Shown piece by piece: positions 1 to 8,094 of a stretch of DNA of 64,000 nucleotides. A program made the position numbers and the translations under genes. The stretch comes from Saccharopolyspora rhizosphaerae. Its GTDB lineage: Bacteria; Actinomycetota; Actinomycetes; Mycobacteriales; Pseudonocardiaceae. The notes under the pieces are model-generated. The model was not told the origin of the DNA and did not search any database. It saw only the letters and a program-made list of their open reading frames with translations. Numbering within the stretch: position 1 is the stretch's first letter; every line of letters begins with the position of its first letter. Location: contig NZ_RSAA01000008.1 in NCBI RefSeq assembly GCF_003931915.1, forward strand, positions 186,001 through 250,000, in the 5' to 3' direction.

Positions 1-2586
1 GAACGCGTGCAGATCGACGTGACGCTGCACTCCCCGGTCGACACCCCGGCTCCCGCGGTCCTGCTGGCGCACGGCTTCGGCGGCAGCAAGGCCGACACCG
101 AGGAGCAGGCCCGCGAACTCGTCCAGCGCGGCTTCACCGTGCTGACCTACTCGGCGCGCGGTTTCGGCCGCAGCACCGGGCAGATCGCGCTGAACTCGCC
201 CGACTACGAGGTCAGCGACGCCCGGCAGCTGCTGGACTGGCTGGCCCGCCAGCCCGAGGTGCTGCGCGACCGCGACGGTGACCCGAGGGTCGGTGTCACC
301 GGCGCCTCCTACGGCGGGGCCCTGTCGCTGATGCTGGCGGGCACCGACCCGCGGGTGGACGCTGTCTCGCCGGTGATGACCTACAACGACCTCGGCCAGG
401 CCCTGCTGCCGAACAACGCCCGCCAGGAGCACATCGGCGGCACGACACCGGCGGCCGGCTCCGCCAACCCCGAGGGCGTGTTCAAGCAGGCCTGGACGGG
501 ACTGCTGTTCTCCGCAGGCGGCGCTCCGCGACCGGGCTCGTCTCCGACCTGCGGGAACTTCATCCCCGCGGTGTGCGCGGCCTACACCGAGGTGGCCCAG
601 CACGGCCGGGCGAGCCAGCCGACGCTGGACCTGCTGGCCCGGTCCTCGCCCAAGACCTACAACTCGAAGGTCACCCAGCCGACACTGCTGGTGCAGGGCC
701 AGCGCGACACGTTGTTCGGGCTGGACCAGGCCGACGCCAACGCGCGGCAGATCACCGCGGCCGGCGGTGAGGTCAAGACCATCTGGTTCGCCGGCGGCCA
801 CGACGGCAACCCGCCCGGTCCGGAGGTGCGCGGACGCATCGCCGACTGGTTCGCCTTCCACCTCGGCGGTGTGCCGCCGGTGCCCGACCCCGGCACGGGT
901 TTCCAGTTCGACATCGCCGGACGGCCGCAACGGGACGGCGACATCCCGGTGCGCACGATGACCGCGCCGAGCTACCCGGGCCTGCAGGGCTCGCGGACCC
1001 CGCGCTTCTCGCTACCGCTGGAGGGGCCGCCCACGCCGGTGGTCAACCCGCCCGGCGGCTCGCCCGCGGCCACGACCTCGTTACCCGGAGCCGGGCAGGT
1101 GCTCGACGCGGCGGGCAGCCTCGGCGCGTCCTTGGAACGCGATCTGCCCGGCCAGGTGGCGGTGTTCCGCACCCAGCCGCTGGAGGAGCAGACGCTGATC
1201 TCGGGCACGCCGCGCACGCGGCTGGCGATCGCCTCGGTACCCGGGCAGCCGCAGCCGACCGAGGCGGTGCTGTTCGCCAAGCTCTACGACGTCGGACCGG
1301 ACGGGCAGCGCCAGCTGCTCGGCAACGCCGTGTCGCCGATGCACCTGACCGACGTGCCGCCGGACGGCCGCCCGGTCGAGGTCGACGTGGCGCTGCCCGG
1401 CATCGTGCACCCGGTGGAGACCGGTCACCGCGTCGAACTCGCCGTGGCCACCACCGACCAGGCCTACTCGCTGCCTCGGGAACCGTCGGTGCACCTGGTG
1501 TCGCTGGCCGGCGACGGTGCCGTGTCGATCCCCTCGGTGCGCGCCACGTCCTCCAACGCCGGATCGGTGCCGGTCGGCCCGCTGGTGGGCATCGGCCTGG
1601 TGTTCGTGCTGTCGCTGCTGCTGTGGGGGATCTCGGCGGTCCGCCGGAAGTTCCACGACGCCCCGGACCCGCGGCTGGCCGACACTCCGCTGGTGATCTC
1701 CGGGCTGACCAAGTCCTACCCGGGCAAGAAGGCCGCGGTCGCGGACCTGACGACCCAGGTCGAACGCGGCCAGATCGTCGGCCTGCTCGGCCCCAACGGG
1801 GCGGGCAAGACCACGACGCTGCGCATGCTGCTGGGGTTGCTGCGGCCCACCCGCGGTGAGGTCCGGATCTTCGGGCACCGGCTGCACGCGGGCGCTCCGG
1901 TGCTCTCGCGGGTGGGTGCGCTGGTGGAGTCGCCGGGCTTCCTGCCGCACCTGTCCGGTCTGGACAACCTGCGGCACTACTGGGCCGCGACCGGCCGTCC
2001 GATGCTGCGGGCGCACCTGGACGAGGTGCTGCAGATCTCCGGCCTGGAGTCCTCGGCCAAGCGCAAGGTGCGCACCTACAGCCAGGGCATGAAGCAGCGG
2101 TTGGCGATCGCGCAGGCGATGCTGGGGCTTCCGGAGCTGTTGGTGCTCGACGAGCCGACCAACGGGCTCGACCCGCCGCAGATCCACCAGATGCGCGAGA
2201 TCCTGCGCCGCTACGCCGCCACCGGCCGCGCGGTGCTGGTCTCCAGCCACCTGCTGGCCGAGGTCGAGCAGACCTGCACGCACGTGGTCGTGATGCACAA
2301 CGGCGAGCTGGTGGCCGAGGGCAGCACCGCCGAGATCATGTCGGTCAACGGTGAAGCGACCTTCCGGGTCGACGACCCGCAAGCGGCCGCCGAGGCGCTG
2401 CGCACCATCGAAGGGCTCGGGCTCGTGGAGGTCGAGGGCGACCTGGTGCACGCCGACCTCGCGGGGCACACGGCGGCGGTCGCGGTGAACGTCCTCGTCG
2501 CTGCGGGGATCGCGGTGCACCAGGTGGGGCCGCGGCGTCGCCTGGAGGACGCCTTCCTGCAGCTCGTCGGAGAGGAACAGCGGTGA
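1..2586 (+). CDS. Alpha/beta hydrolase (X-Pro dipeptidyl-peptidase type) fused to ABC transporter ATPase, 5' partial
   Basis: The frame is open to the first base and the protein starts inside the hydrolase fold, so the true start lies upstream; the first internal start is GTG at 7. Counting from it (859 aa), residues 1-285 are an S15/CocE-type alpha/beta hydrolase with nucleophile motif GASYGG (Ser about 101). Residues 295-510 resemble the C-terminal jelly roll of X-Pro peptidases. One membrane helix lies at about 520-540. Residues 555-800 are an ABC ATPase with Walker A GPNGAGKT (about 595), signature YSQGMKQ and Walker B LLVLDEP. The stop overlaps the permease start, so the two form one exporter. 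The substrate is unknown; the hydrolase probably faces outside. The fusion is the odd feature. Confidence 0.85.
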   Translation, partial: ERVQIDVTLHSPVDTPAPAVLLAHGFGGSKADTEEQARELVQRGFTVLTYSARGFGRSTGQIALNSPDYEVSDARQLLDWLARQPEVLRDRDGDPRVGVTGASYGGALSLMLAGTDPRVDAVSPVMTYNDLGQALLPNNARQEHIGGTTPAAGSANPEGVFKQAWTGLLFSAGGAPRPGSSPTCGNFIPAVCAAYTEVAQHGRASQPTLDLLARSSPKTYNSKVTQPTLLVQGQRDTLFGLDQADANARQITAAGGEVKTIWFAGGHDGNPPGPEVRGRIADWFAFHLGGVPPVPDPGTGFQFDIAGRPQRDGDIPVRTMTAPSYPGLQGSRTPRFSLPLEGPPTPVVNPPGGSPAATTSLPGAGQVLDAAGSLGASLERDLPGQVAVFRTQPLEEQTLISGTPRTRLAIASVPGQPQPTEAVLFAKLYDVGPDGQRQLLGNAVSPMHLTDVPPDGRPVEVDVALPGIVHPVETGHRVELAVATTDQAYSLPREPSVHLVSLAGDGAVSIPSVRATSSNAGSVPVGPLVGIGLVFVLSLLLWGISAVRRKFHDAPDPRLADTPLVISGLTKSYPGKKAAVADLTTQVERGQIVGLLGPNGAGKTTTLRMLLGLLRPTRGEVRIFGHRLHAGAPVLSRVGALVESPGFLPHLSGLDNLRHYWAATGRPMLRAHLDEVLQISGLESSAKRKVRTYSQGMKQRLAIAQAMLGLPELLVLDEPTNGLDPPQIHQMREILRRYAATGRAVLVSSHLLAEVEQTCTHVVVMHNGELVAEGSTAEIMSVNGEATFRVDDPQAAAEALRTIEGLGLVEVEGDLVHADLAGHTAAVAVNVLVAAGIAVHQVGPRRRLEDAFLQLVGEEQR

Positions 2587-3515
2587 GCGACGACGACAAC
2601 CCCACTTCCTCCGAGGTGGCCGTGCCGGAAGCGGAGACCGCGCTGGTGCGGACCCCGCAGCTCGGCGTGCCGCAGCCGGACGGCGCGGTCGAGGGCTACT
2701 CGGCCAAGCGCACCCTGCCGATGCGGGTGGAACTGGCCCGGCAGCTGCGGCGCGCGCGCACCCGGTTGACGCTGGCGTTCCTCGTGCTGCTGCCGCTGCT
2801 GCTGGTCGCAGCGTTCGAACTCGGCGACGACGACTCGCGCGGCGGGCGCACCTTCGCCGACATGGCCACCGCCAGCGGGCTGAACTTCGCGGTGTTCACG
2901 CTGTTCGCCTCGACCGGGTTCCTGCTGGTCGTGGTGGTGGCGTTGTTCTTCGGCGACACCATCGCCAGCGAGGCGTCCTGGTCGAGCCTGAAGTACCTGC
3001 TGGCCGCGCCGGTGCCGCGGATCCGGTTGCTGCGGCAGAAGGCGAAGGTCGCCGCGCTGCTGTCGGTGGTGGGCATCGTCCTGCTGGTGGGTGTGGCGCT
3101 GGCGGCTGGCGTGTTCTGGTTCGGCACCGGCAACCTCATCAGCACCACCGGCGAAGCCCTGACCTTCCCGCGCGGGGTGCTGACCCTGGCCGCCGCGACG
3201 CTCTACGTCGCGATCCACCTGAGCTGGATCGCCGGTCTGGCCCTGTTCCTCAGCGTCGGCACCGACGCCCCGCTGGGCGCGGTCGGCGGTGCCGTGCTGA
3301 TCTCCATCCTCTCGGAGATCCTCGACCAGATCTCCGCGCTGGGCGACCTCCGCAACTACCTGCCCACCCACTTCTCCACGGCGTACGCCGACCTCCTCAG
3401 CGAGGACATCGACCCGTCGTCGATGATCACGGGGTGCTTCTCGGCCCTGTCCTACGCCGCGGTGTTCACCACCCTCGCCCTCTGGCGCTTCAACCGCAGG
3501 GACATCACCAGCTGA
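2583..3515 (+). CDS. ABC transporter permease
   Basis: A 310 aa membrane protein beginning with GTG that overlaps the stop of the hydrolase-ATPase gene by 4 bases, so it is translationally coupled. An N-terminal tail of about 50 residues is followed by a first helix near residues 60-75, then about five further helices, in the pattern of ABC-2 type permeases. It should supply the membrane channel for the ATPase encoded just upstream. I cannot name the substrate. No further transporter gene follows on this strand. Confidence 0.8.
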   Translation: MSDDDNPTSSEVAVPEAETALVRTPQLGVPQPDGAVEGYSAKRTLPMRVELARQLRRARTRLTLAFLVLLPLLLVAAFELGDDDSRGGRTFADMATASGLNFAVFTLFASTGFLLVVVVALFFGDTIASEASWSSLKYLLAAPVPRIRLLRQKAKVAALLSVVGIVLLVGVALAAGVFWFGTGNLISTTGEALTFPRGVLTLAAATLYVAIHLSWIAGLALFLSVGTDAPLGAVGGAVLISILSEILDQISALGDLRNYLPTHFSTAYADLLSEDIDPSSMITGCFSALSYAAVFTTLALWRFNRRDITS

Positions 3516-4296
3516 CCTCGCGGATGCTTCGCCCGCACTGCCTTTCCGGTGATCAGGACTCCGGTCGTCGCGGTGGCCGGGAAGGTGTCGTGCGGTGGAG
3601 GACACGCTGCGGACGGCGTTCAGGACTGCGGTGACCGACGCCGGAACTCGCGGACGGGGGACGGCACGACCGGCGAGATGAGCAGACGAAGGTCCGAGTC
3701 GGCGTCGCCGTCAGTCCGGCGCACCGGTAGGCCGCGTTCCGGGAAGAACGGACGACTCGCGTCCGGCGGAGATCTTCACCACCGCCTGGCCGTGGAACGG
3801 GAACCGTTCGGCGGCAACGGAATCGTTCGAGGTGGTCACCCGGGTTCGGAGCGGACCGTCCCGCGGAAGTCCTGCGAGGCATCGTCGGCACGGTCACGTC
3901 TTCGGTGGAGACCAGCGCGGAGGGTGCTCCTGCCTGCGTCGTAGTGCGGGAGGAGTGAGGCCTGCACAGGGTCGAGGTCACCTGAAGAAGTGACCCGATC
4001 GGGTTCTTGCGCTCAAATCCTCTCGAATTCAACCAAAATTCCGCTCGGCTTCCCAGAATCGGCCGCTCGCCGAGATTTCCGAGGTCGGCGGCCCGCGACG
4101 TGGCTTCCGGCCGCATCGTCGCTCCGCTCAACGGAGTCATCGTTGGGCGGAAAGGCCCAATTCACCGGCCGGACGCACTATCATCACGCCGAGTGATACT
4201 TTTGATCATTAGTGGAGCACCAGTAGTCCCCGGTGACGCCCCCGACGCCTCGGCACTCCGGTGCCCGTCACCGACACCCCCGTACCAAGGACGCTG
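3516..4296 (+). other. Intergenic region before the conservon
   Basis: About 780 bases with no ORF that looks like a real protein: the open frames on both strands have poor codon bias and no recognisable domain. The last 150 bases are noticeably AT-richer than their surroundings and probably hold the promoter of the conservon operon. An AAGGA ribosome-binding site lies at 4287-4291. Confidence 0.4.
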
Positions 4297-5982
4297 ATGT
4301 CTGAAAGCCCCTTACCCGCGACCTACACCGACCGAGCCCCCGAAGCCCCACCCCACAACGATCTTCGGGCGAAGCTGCAGCGGCTGGTCGTGGTGTCCCT
4401 GGCCGTGACGGCGCTGCTCGGGACGGCCACGGCGGTCGTCCTGGCCTTCGTCCCGCCCCCTGGACTGCGCTACACCGCACTGGCAGTCGGCATCGTCGCC
4501 TGCATCGCCGTCGTGGTCGTCGGGTACGTGCGGGTCAACGCGCTGGCCGAGGAGGTCGACGACCGGATCCACGAATCCGGCCGCGAGGCGCAGGCCAAGC
4601 TGCAGGAATCCCTGCACCACGCCCACCAGTGGATCGAATCGCTGCGCGCCACCGTCGCGCAGGGCACCCGCGAGCTCCCCCAGCTGGTGGAGCAGATCCA
4701 GGCTGGTCAGCAACCCGCCCCCAAGTGGCCCACCGGTGAGCCCGTCACCGGCAACCCCTACGAACTGCTCGCGCACGAACTCCGGCAAGCCCAGATGGCC
4801 GTCGAGTTCGCTCTCGTGCGCATGCAGAGCGAGCCCTCGCAGCAGAGCACCGTCGAGCCCAGCGTCGCGGTCTTCGCCAACCTCGCGCGGCGCGTGCAGT
4901 CCCTGGCGCACCGCGCGATCCAGCGGCTCGACGAGCTCGAGCAGCAGGTCGAGGACCCGGACCTGCTCAAGGGCCTGTTCGCGGTGGACCACCTGGTCAC
5001 CGGCGTGCGCAGGCAGGCCGAATCCCTCGCCGTGCTCGGTGGTTCGATGCCGCGGCGGCAGTGGAGCAAGCCGGTCGCGATGTACACGGTGCTGCGCTCG
5101 GCGGTCGCCGAGGTCGAGCACTACGCCCGCGTCAAGGTGATCCCGCCGGTGGACGGCACGCTGCACGGTCACGCCGTCGCCGACGTCATCCACCTCATCG
5201 CCGAGCTGGTGGAGAACGCCACCGCCTTCTCCGAGCCCGACACGCAGGTCACCATCAACAGCCAGGTCGTCACCGCCGGCCTGGCGATCGACATCCGCGA
5301 CCGCGGCCTGGGCATCGACCAGCGCAGCCGGGTCACGCTCAACGGGTTGCTCAACAACCCCGACGAGGTCGACCGCGACGCCCAGCTGCGCGACGGCCGC
5401 ATCGGCCTGTACGTGGTCGCCCAGCTGGCCAACCGGCACCACATCGGCGTGGAGCTGGAGAACAACATGTACGGCGGCACCGACGCGCACGTGGTCATCC
5501 CCAACAACCTGCTGGGCGAGACCGACGTCGAGCCCGACGTGAGCGCCGAGCAGAGCTCCTCGAGCGTGCTGTCCACCGTCGAACCGGGCAGCGGCGGCCA
5601 CGACTCGCGCACCGCGATGATGCCCGCACCGCCGACGTTCAACAACGGTCACCACACCGGTCAGCAGCCCGCGTACTCCACCGGGCCGCAGCCCGCGGTC
5701 CACGAGGAGCGCCCGGCCCAGCAGCTGCCCCAGCGCGGACGGCACTCCGGCATCGCCAACAGCGCGCCCCCGGCGGCCTCCGGTCCCAGCGGCGCCGACA
5801 ACGCCGAACGGCCCGCGCTCCCCCGTCGGGACCGCACCCGCAGCTACCTGGTCCCGCAGCTGGCCGACAGCTCCCCCACGCCCGAGGAGAAGCCGCAGGG
5901 CGGCCCGAGCCCGAGCCTGTACGCGTCCTTCCGCTCCGGTGTCGAGGGCGGAACCTCGGACGACAGACCAGGCCAGGGCTGA
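4297..5982 (+). CDS. cvnA: Conservon sensor kinase-like ATPase (CvnA)
   Basis: 561 aa from ATG 4297, chosen over the upstream in-frame GTG at 4261 because AAGGA precedes it by five bases. Two membrane helices lie near residues 28-50 and 55-77, followed by a helical linker. A GHKL ATP-binding domain has N-box ELVENATAF (about 302), G1 DIRDRGLGI and G2 GRIGLYVV (about 368). The last 150 residues are Pro/Gln-rich and probably disordered. In the conservon family this protein senses an unknown signal and acts with a roadblock protein, a DUF742 protein and a Ras-like GTPase, like a bacterial G-protein complex. All three partners follow directly. I see no clear phospho-acceptor histidine box. Confidence 0.88.
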   Translation: MSESPLPATYTDRAPEAPPHNDLRAKLQRLVVVSLAVTALLGTATAVVLAFVPPPGLRYTALAVGIVACIAVVVVGYVRVNALAEEVDDRIHESGREAQAKLQESLHHAHQWIESLRATVAQGTRELPQLVEQIQAGQQPAPKWPTGEPVTGNPYELLAHELRQAQMAVEFALVRMQSEPSQQSTVEPSVAVFANLARRVQSLAHRAIQRLDELEQQVEDPDLLKGLFAVDHLVTGVRRQAESLAVLGGSMPRRQWSKPVAMYTVLRSAVAEVEHYARVKVIPPVDGTLHGHAVADVIHLIAELVENATAFSEPDTQVTINSQVVTAGLAIDIRDRGLGIDQRSRVTLNGLLNNPDEVDRDAQLRDGRIGLYVVAQLANRHHIGVELENNMYGGTDAHVVIPNNLLGETDVEPDVSAEQSSSSVLSTVEPGSGGHDSRTAMMPAPPTFNNGHHTGQQPAYSTGPQPAVHEERPAQQLPQRGRHSGIANSAPPAASGPSGADNAERPALPRRDRTRSYLVPQLADSSPTPEEKPQGGPSPSLYASFRSGVEGGTSDDRPGQG

Positions 5983-6057
5983 CCTCGCCACCGCATCCAC
6001 TCCCCCGCACAAGATCTGCCGCCGCGCAGTGAGAAGAGTCAGGAGACGTTCACCAAA

Positions 6058-6498
6058 ATGGCCAATGACGCACCGGGCTCGTCGTCCGACCTGAGTTGGC
6101 TACTCGCCGACCTGCTCCGACGAGTCCCGCACACCCGCTGTGCCCTGCTCGCCTCCACGGACGGGATCAAGCGGTACTACCGCGGTCTGGACAACGACGA
6201 AGCCGACGCCCTCGCCGCCTGGGCCGCCGCGCAGTGCTCGCTGGCCCGCAACGGCGGTCGCCGCTTCGGCATGAACGGCGGCGGAGTCCGACAGGTCGTC
6301 GTGGAGTTCAACGACCTCGTCGTGTTCGTCTCGGCCGCCGGTAGCGGTGCCGTGCTCGTCGTGCTGGCCACCCCGGAGGCCGACGCCGCCGTGCTCGGCT
6401 ACGAGATCGCCCAGCTCGTCAAGCGCGTCCCGAACCACCTGGCTACCCCCATGCGGCAGCCCACGGCCGCGCGGAGCGCCGGTGAGATGGGCAGGTGA
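6058..6498 (+). CDS. cvnB: Roadblock/LC7 domain protein (CvnB)
   Basis: 146 aa. Nearly the whole length is one roadblock/LC7 domain, opening with SSDLSWLLADLLRRVP and continuing through the usual alternating strands and helices. Roadblock proteins act as regulators of Ras-like GTPases and associate with CvnA at the membrane. It is second in the conservon; its TGA overlaps the GTG start of the DUF742 gene. A purine-rich AGGAG site precedes the ATG. Confidence 0.9.
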   Translation: MANDAPGSSSDLSWLLADLLRRVPHTRCALLASTDGIKRYYRGLDNDEADALAAWAAAQCSLARNGGRRFGMNGGGVRQVVVEFNDLVVFVSAAGSGAVLVVLATPEADAAVLGYEIAQLVKRVPNHLATPMRQPTAARSAGEMGR

Positions 6499-6860
6499 GC
6501 ATGCCCGGCTCGTCGGATGAACCGCTGCTGGATGGTGATGCAGGCCCGCTGCTGCGCCCGTACTCGCTGACCAACGGCCGGACCGAACCGAGCGAACCGC
6601 TGTCCTTGCAGTCGCTGGTCCGGTCCACGGGGCGGTTCTCACCAGAGCGGATCGAACCGGTTCACGCCAAGATGCTGAACCTGTGCCGGCACGCCACCTC
6701 GGTCGCCGAAGTCGCTGCTCACCTGCGGCAACCCGCCGTAGTCACCAAAGTCCTGCTCTCCGACCTCATCGATTGGGGAGCCCTCACCACCCACGCACCC
6801 GCCGACGTGCCGAAGCGCGATCAACTGGAGGCTTTGCTGAATGGGCTCCAACAGCTCTGA
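6495..6860 (+). CDS. cvnC: DUF742 protein (CvnC)
   Basis: 121 aa from GTG 6495, which overlaps the cvnB stop; ATG 6501 is an alternative two codons in. It has the DUF742 pattern: an RPYSLTNGRT segment near the N-terminus and a C-terminal winged-helix-like region around residues 58-118 (HATSVAEVAAHLRQPAVV, then VLLSDLIDWG). The family occurs almost only in conservons and is thought to link the kinase-like protein to the GTPase. Its end overlaps cvnD by 20 bases. Confidence 0.88.
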   Translation: MSMPGSSDEPLLDGDAGPLLRPYSLTNGRTEPSEPLSLQSLVRSTGRFSPERIEPVHAKMLNLCRHATSVAEVAAHLRQPAVVTKVLLSDLIDWGALTTHAPADVPKRDQLEALLNGLQQL

Positions 6861-7413
6861 GCCATTCCCGACCTCGTTCAAGTTCCTCATAGCGGGTGGG
6901 TTCGGAGTCGGGAAGACCACGTTCATCCATTCGGTCAGCGAGATCGAGCCGCTGACCACGGAGGAGACGCTCACCGTCGCCAGCGTCGGGCACGACGACC
7001 TGACCGGCGTGGGTGACAAGACCACGACCACCGTGGCGATGGACTTCGGTCGCATCACGTTCAACCCGCAGAACATCGTGCTGTTCCTGTTCGGCACGCC
7101 GGGCCAGGACCGGTTCTGGTTCATGTGGGACGACCTCGTCGACGGCGCCCTCGGCGCGGTCGTGCTCGCCGACACGCGTCGGCTCGAGGACTGCTTCGCC
7201 GCCGTGGAGTTCTTCGAACGCCGCGGCATCGACTTCCTCGTCGCGGTCAACCAGTTCGAGAACAGCTTCCGCTACCAGCCCGAGGAGGTACGGCAAGCAC
7301 TGGACATCAAACCGCACATCCCCGTCGTGCTCTGCGACGCACGCGATCGCCGCTCCTCCGCCTCGGTGCTGGTGCAGCTGATCGAGCACGTGCTGGAAAC
7401 CCGCGCTCTCTGA
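6841..7413 (+). CDS. cvnD: Conservon Ras-like GTPase (CvnD)
   Basis: 190 aa. P-loop GGFGVGKT is at residues 19-26, a switch II-like FGTPGQDRF at about 84, and a base-recognition position AVNQFE replaces the classic NKxD. This is the MglA/Ras-like GTPase of the conservon, the output element whose nucleotide state is set by CvnA-C. Conservons in Streptomyces influence development and antibiotic production; whether this one does cannot be read from sequence. The start overlaps cvnC. Confidence 0.9.
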   Translation: MGSNSSEPFPTSFKFLIAGGFGVGKTTFIHSVSEIEPLTTEETLTVASVGHDDLTGVGDKTTTTVAMDFGRITFNPQNIVLFLFGTPGQDRFWFMWDDLVDGALGAVVLADTRRLEDCFAAVEFFERRGIDFLVAVNQFENSFRYQPEEVRQALDIKPHIPVVLCDARDRRSSASVLVQLIEHVLETRAL

Positions 7414-7450
7414 TCCCGTTCCGAATCCCCCACCGAAATCGGAGCTTCCC

Positions 7451-8011
7451 GTGACGACCTTCGATGCCGCCGGACACCGGCACCTCAACCCCGTCGACTC
7501 GCACGCGCACGAGCGCGCCGCGCGGCTGCGCCAGCTCGGCCTCGGCGACGCGGCCGACCCCGAGTTCGACGCGTTCGCGCAGCGCGTCGCTCAGACCCTC
7601 GGCGTGCCGAACGCCATGGTCAACTTCATCACCGACACCCACCAGTACCTGGGCGGCCTGTTCACCAAGGCCGCGGGGATGGAGGACCCGGCCTCCGACG
7701 TGGACCCGCGTTCGGCGCCGATGGAGACCGGCTACTGCCCGCACGTCATCGCCCGCCGGATGGCGCTGGTGCTCGAGGACGTGTGCGACTACCCGCGTTT
7801 CGCCGGCAACGACGTCGTGGACAAGATGAACGTGCGCTCCTACCTGGGCGCCCCGCTGATCGACCGCACCGGCATCGCGCTGGGCACCGTCTGCGTGATC
7901 GACAGCGAGGTGCGCCCGTGGGGCCGCGACGGCCTCAACGCCATCAAGGCCCTGGCCGGTGAAGGCGTCGAGCTCATCCACCGCCGCGAACGCGACCTCC
8001 AGGCGGGCTGA
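7451..8011 (+). CDS. GAF domain protein, conservon-associated
   Basis: 186 aa starting at GTG 7451, 37 bases after cvnD and on the same strand, so probably the fifth gene of the operon. A single GAF domain covers about residues 35-180, with the typical YLGAPLIDRTGIALGTVC strand pair and a CPHVIARR helix. GAF domains bind small molecules or chromophores; the ligand is unknown. In many conservons this place is taken by a cytochrome P450, so a sensory GAF protein may replace an enzyme as effector. A hairpin terminator follows. Confidence 0.82.
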   Translation: MTTFDAAGHRHLNPVDSHAHERAARLRQLGLGDAADPEFDAFAQRVAQTLGVPNAMVNFITDTHQYLGGLFTKAAGMEDPASDVDPRSAPMETGYCPHVIARRMALVLEDVCDYPRFAGNDVVDKMNVRSYLGAPLIDRTGIALGTVCVIDSEVRPWGRDGLNAIKALAGEGVELIHRRERDLQAG

Positions 8012-8020
8012 CACCACCTG

Positions 8021-8064
8021 CGCCGAGGGGGCGGGACTGCGAGCGCGGTCCCGCCCCCTCGGCG
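8021..8064. terminator. Bidirectional hairpin terminator
   Basis: Perfect 17 bp inverted repeat (8021-8037 with 8048-8064) around a 10-base loop. It sits between the convergent GAF and acyl-CoA dehydrogenase genes and can end transcription from both. Confidence 0.75.
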
Positions 8065-8094
8065 TTGCAGGGCTCCCAACGCCCCGGTCGGAAC

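Noticed and set aside
3549-4140. Overlapping 131- and 195-codon frames before the conservon
   Set aside because: They lie on opposite strands over the same bases, have no domain and atypical codon use.
4312-6012. 566-codon open frame antisense to cvnA (and similar long antisense frames over 1081-2520, 10778-12673, 15514-17130, 19952-21880, 22713-25430)
   Set aside because: GC-rich actinomycete genes leave long open frames on the opposite strand; these give low-complexity Ala/Arg/Gly proteins without domains and lie wholly over well-supported genes.
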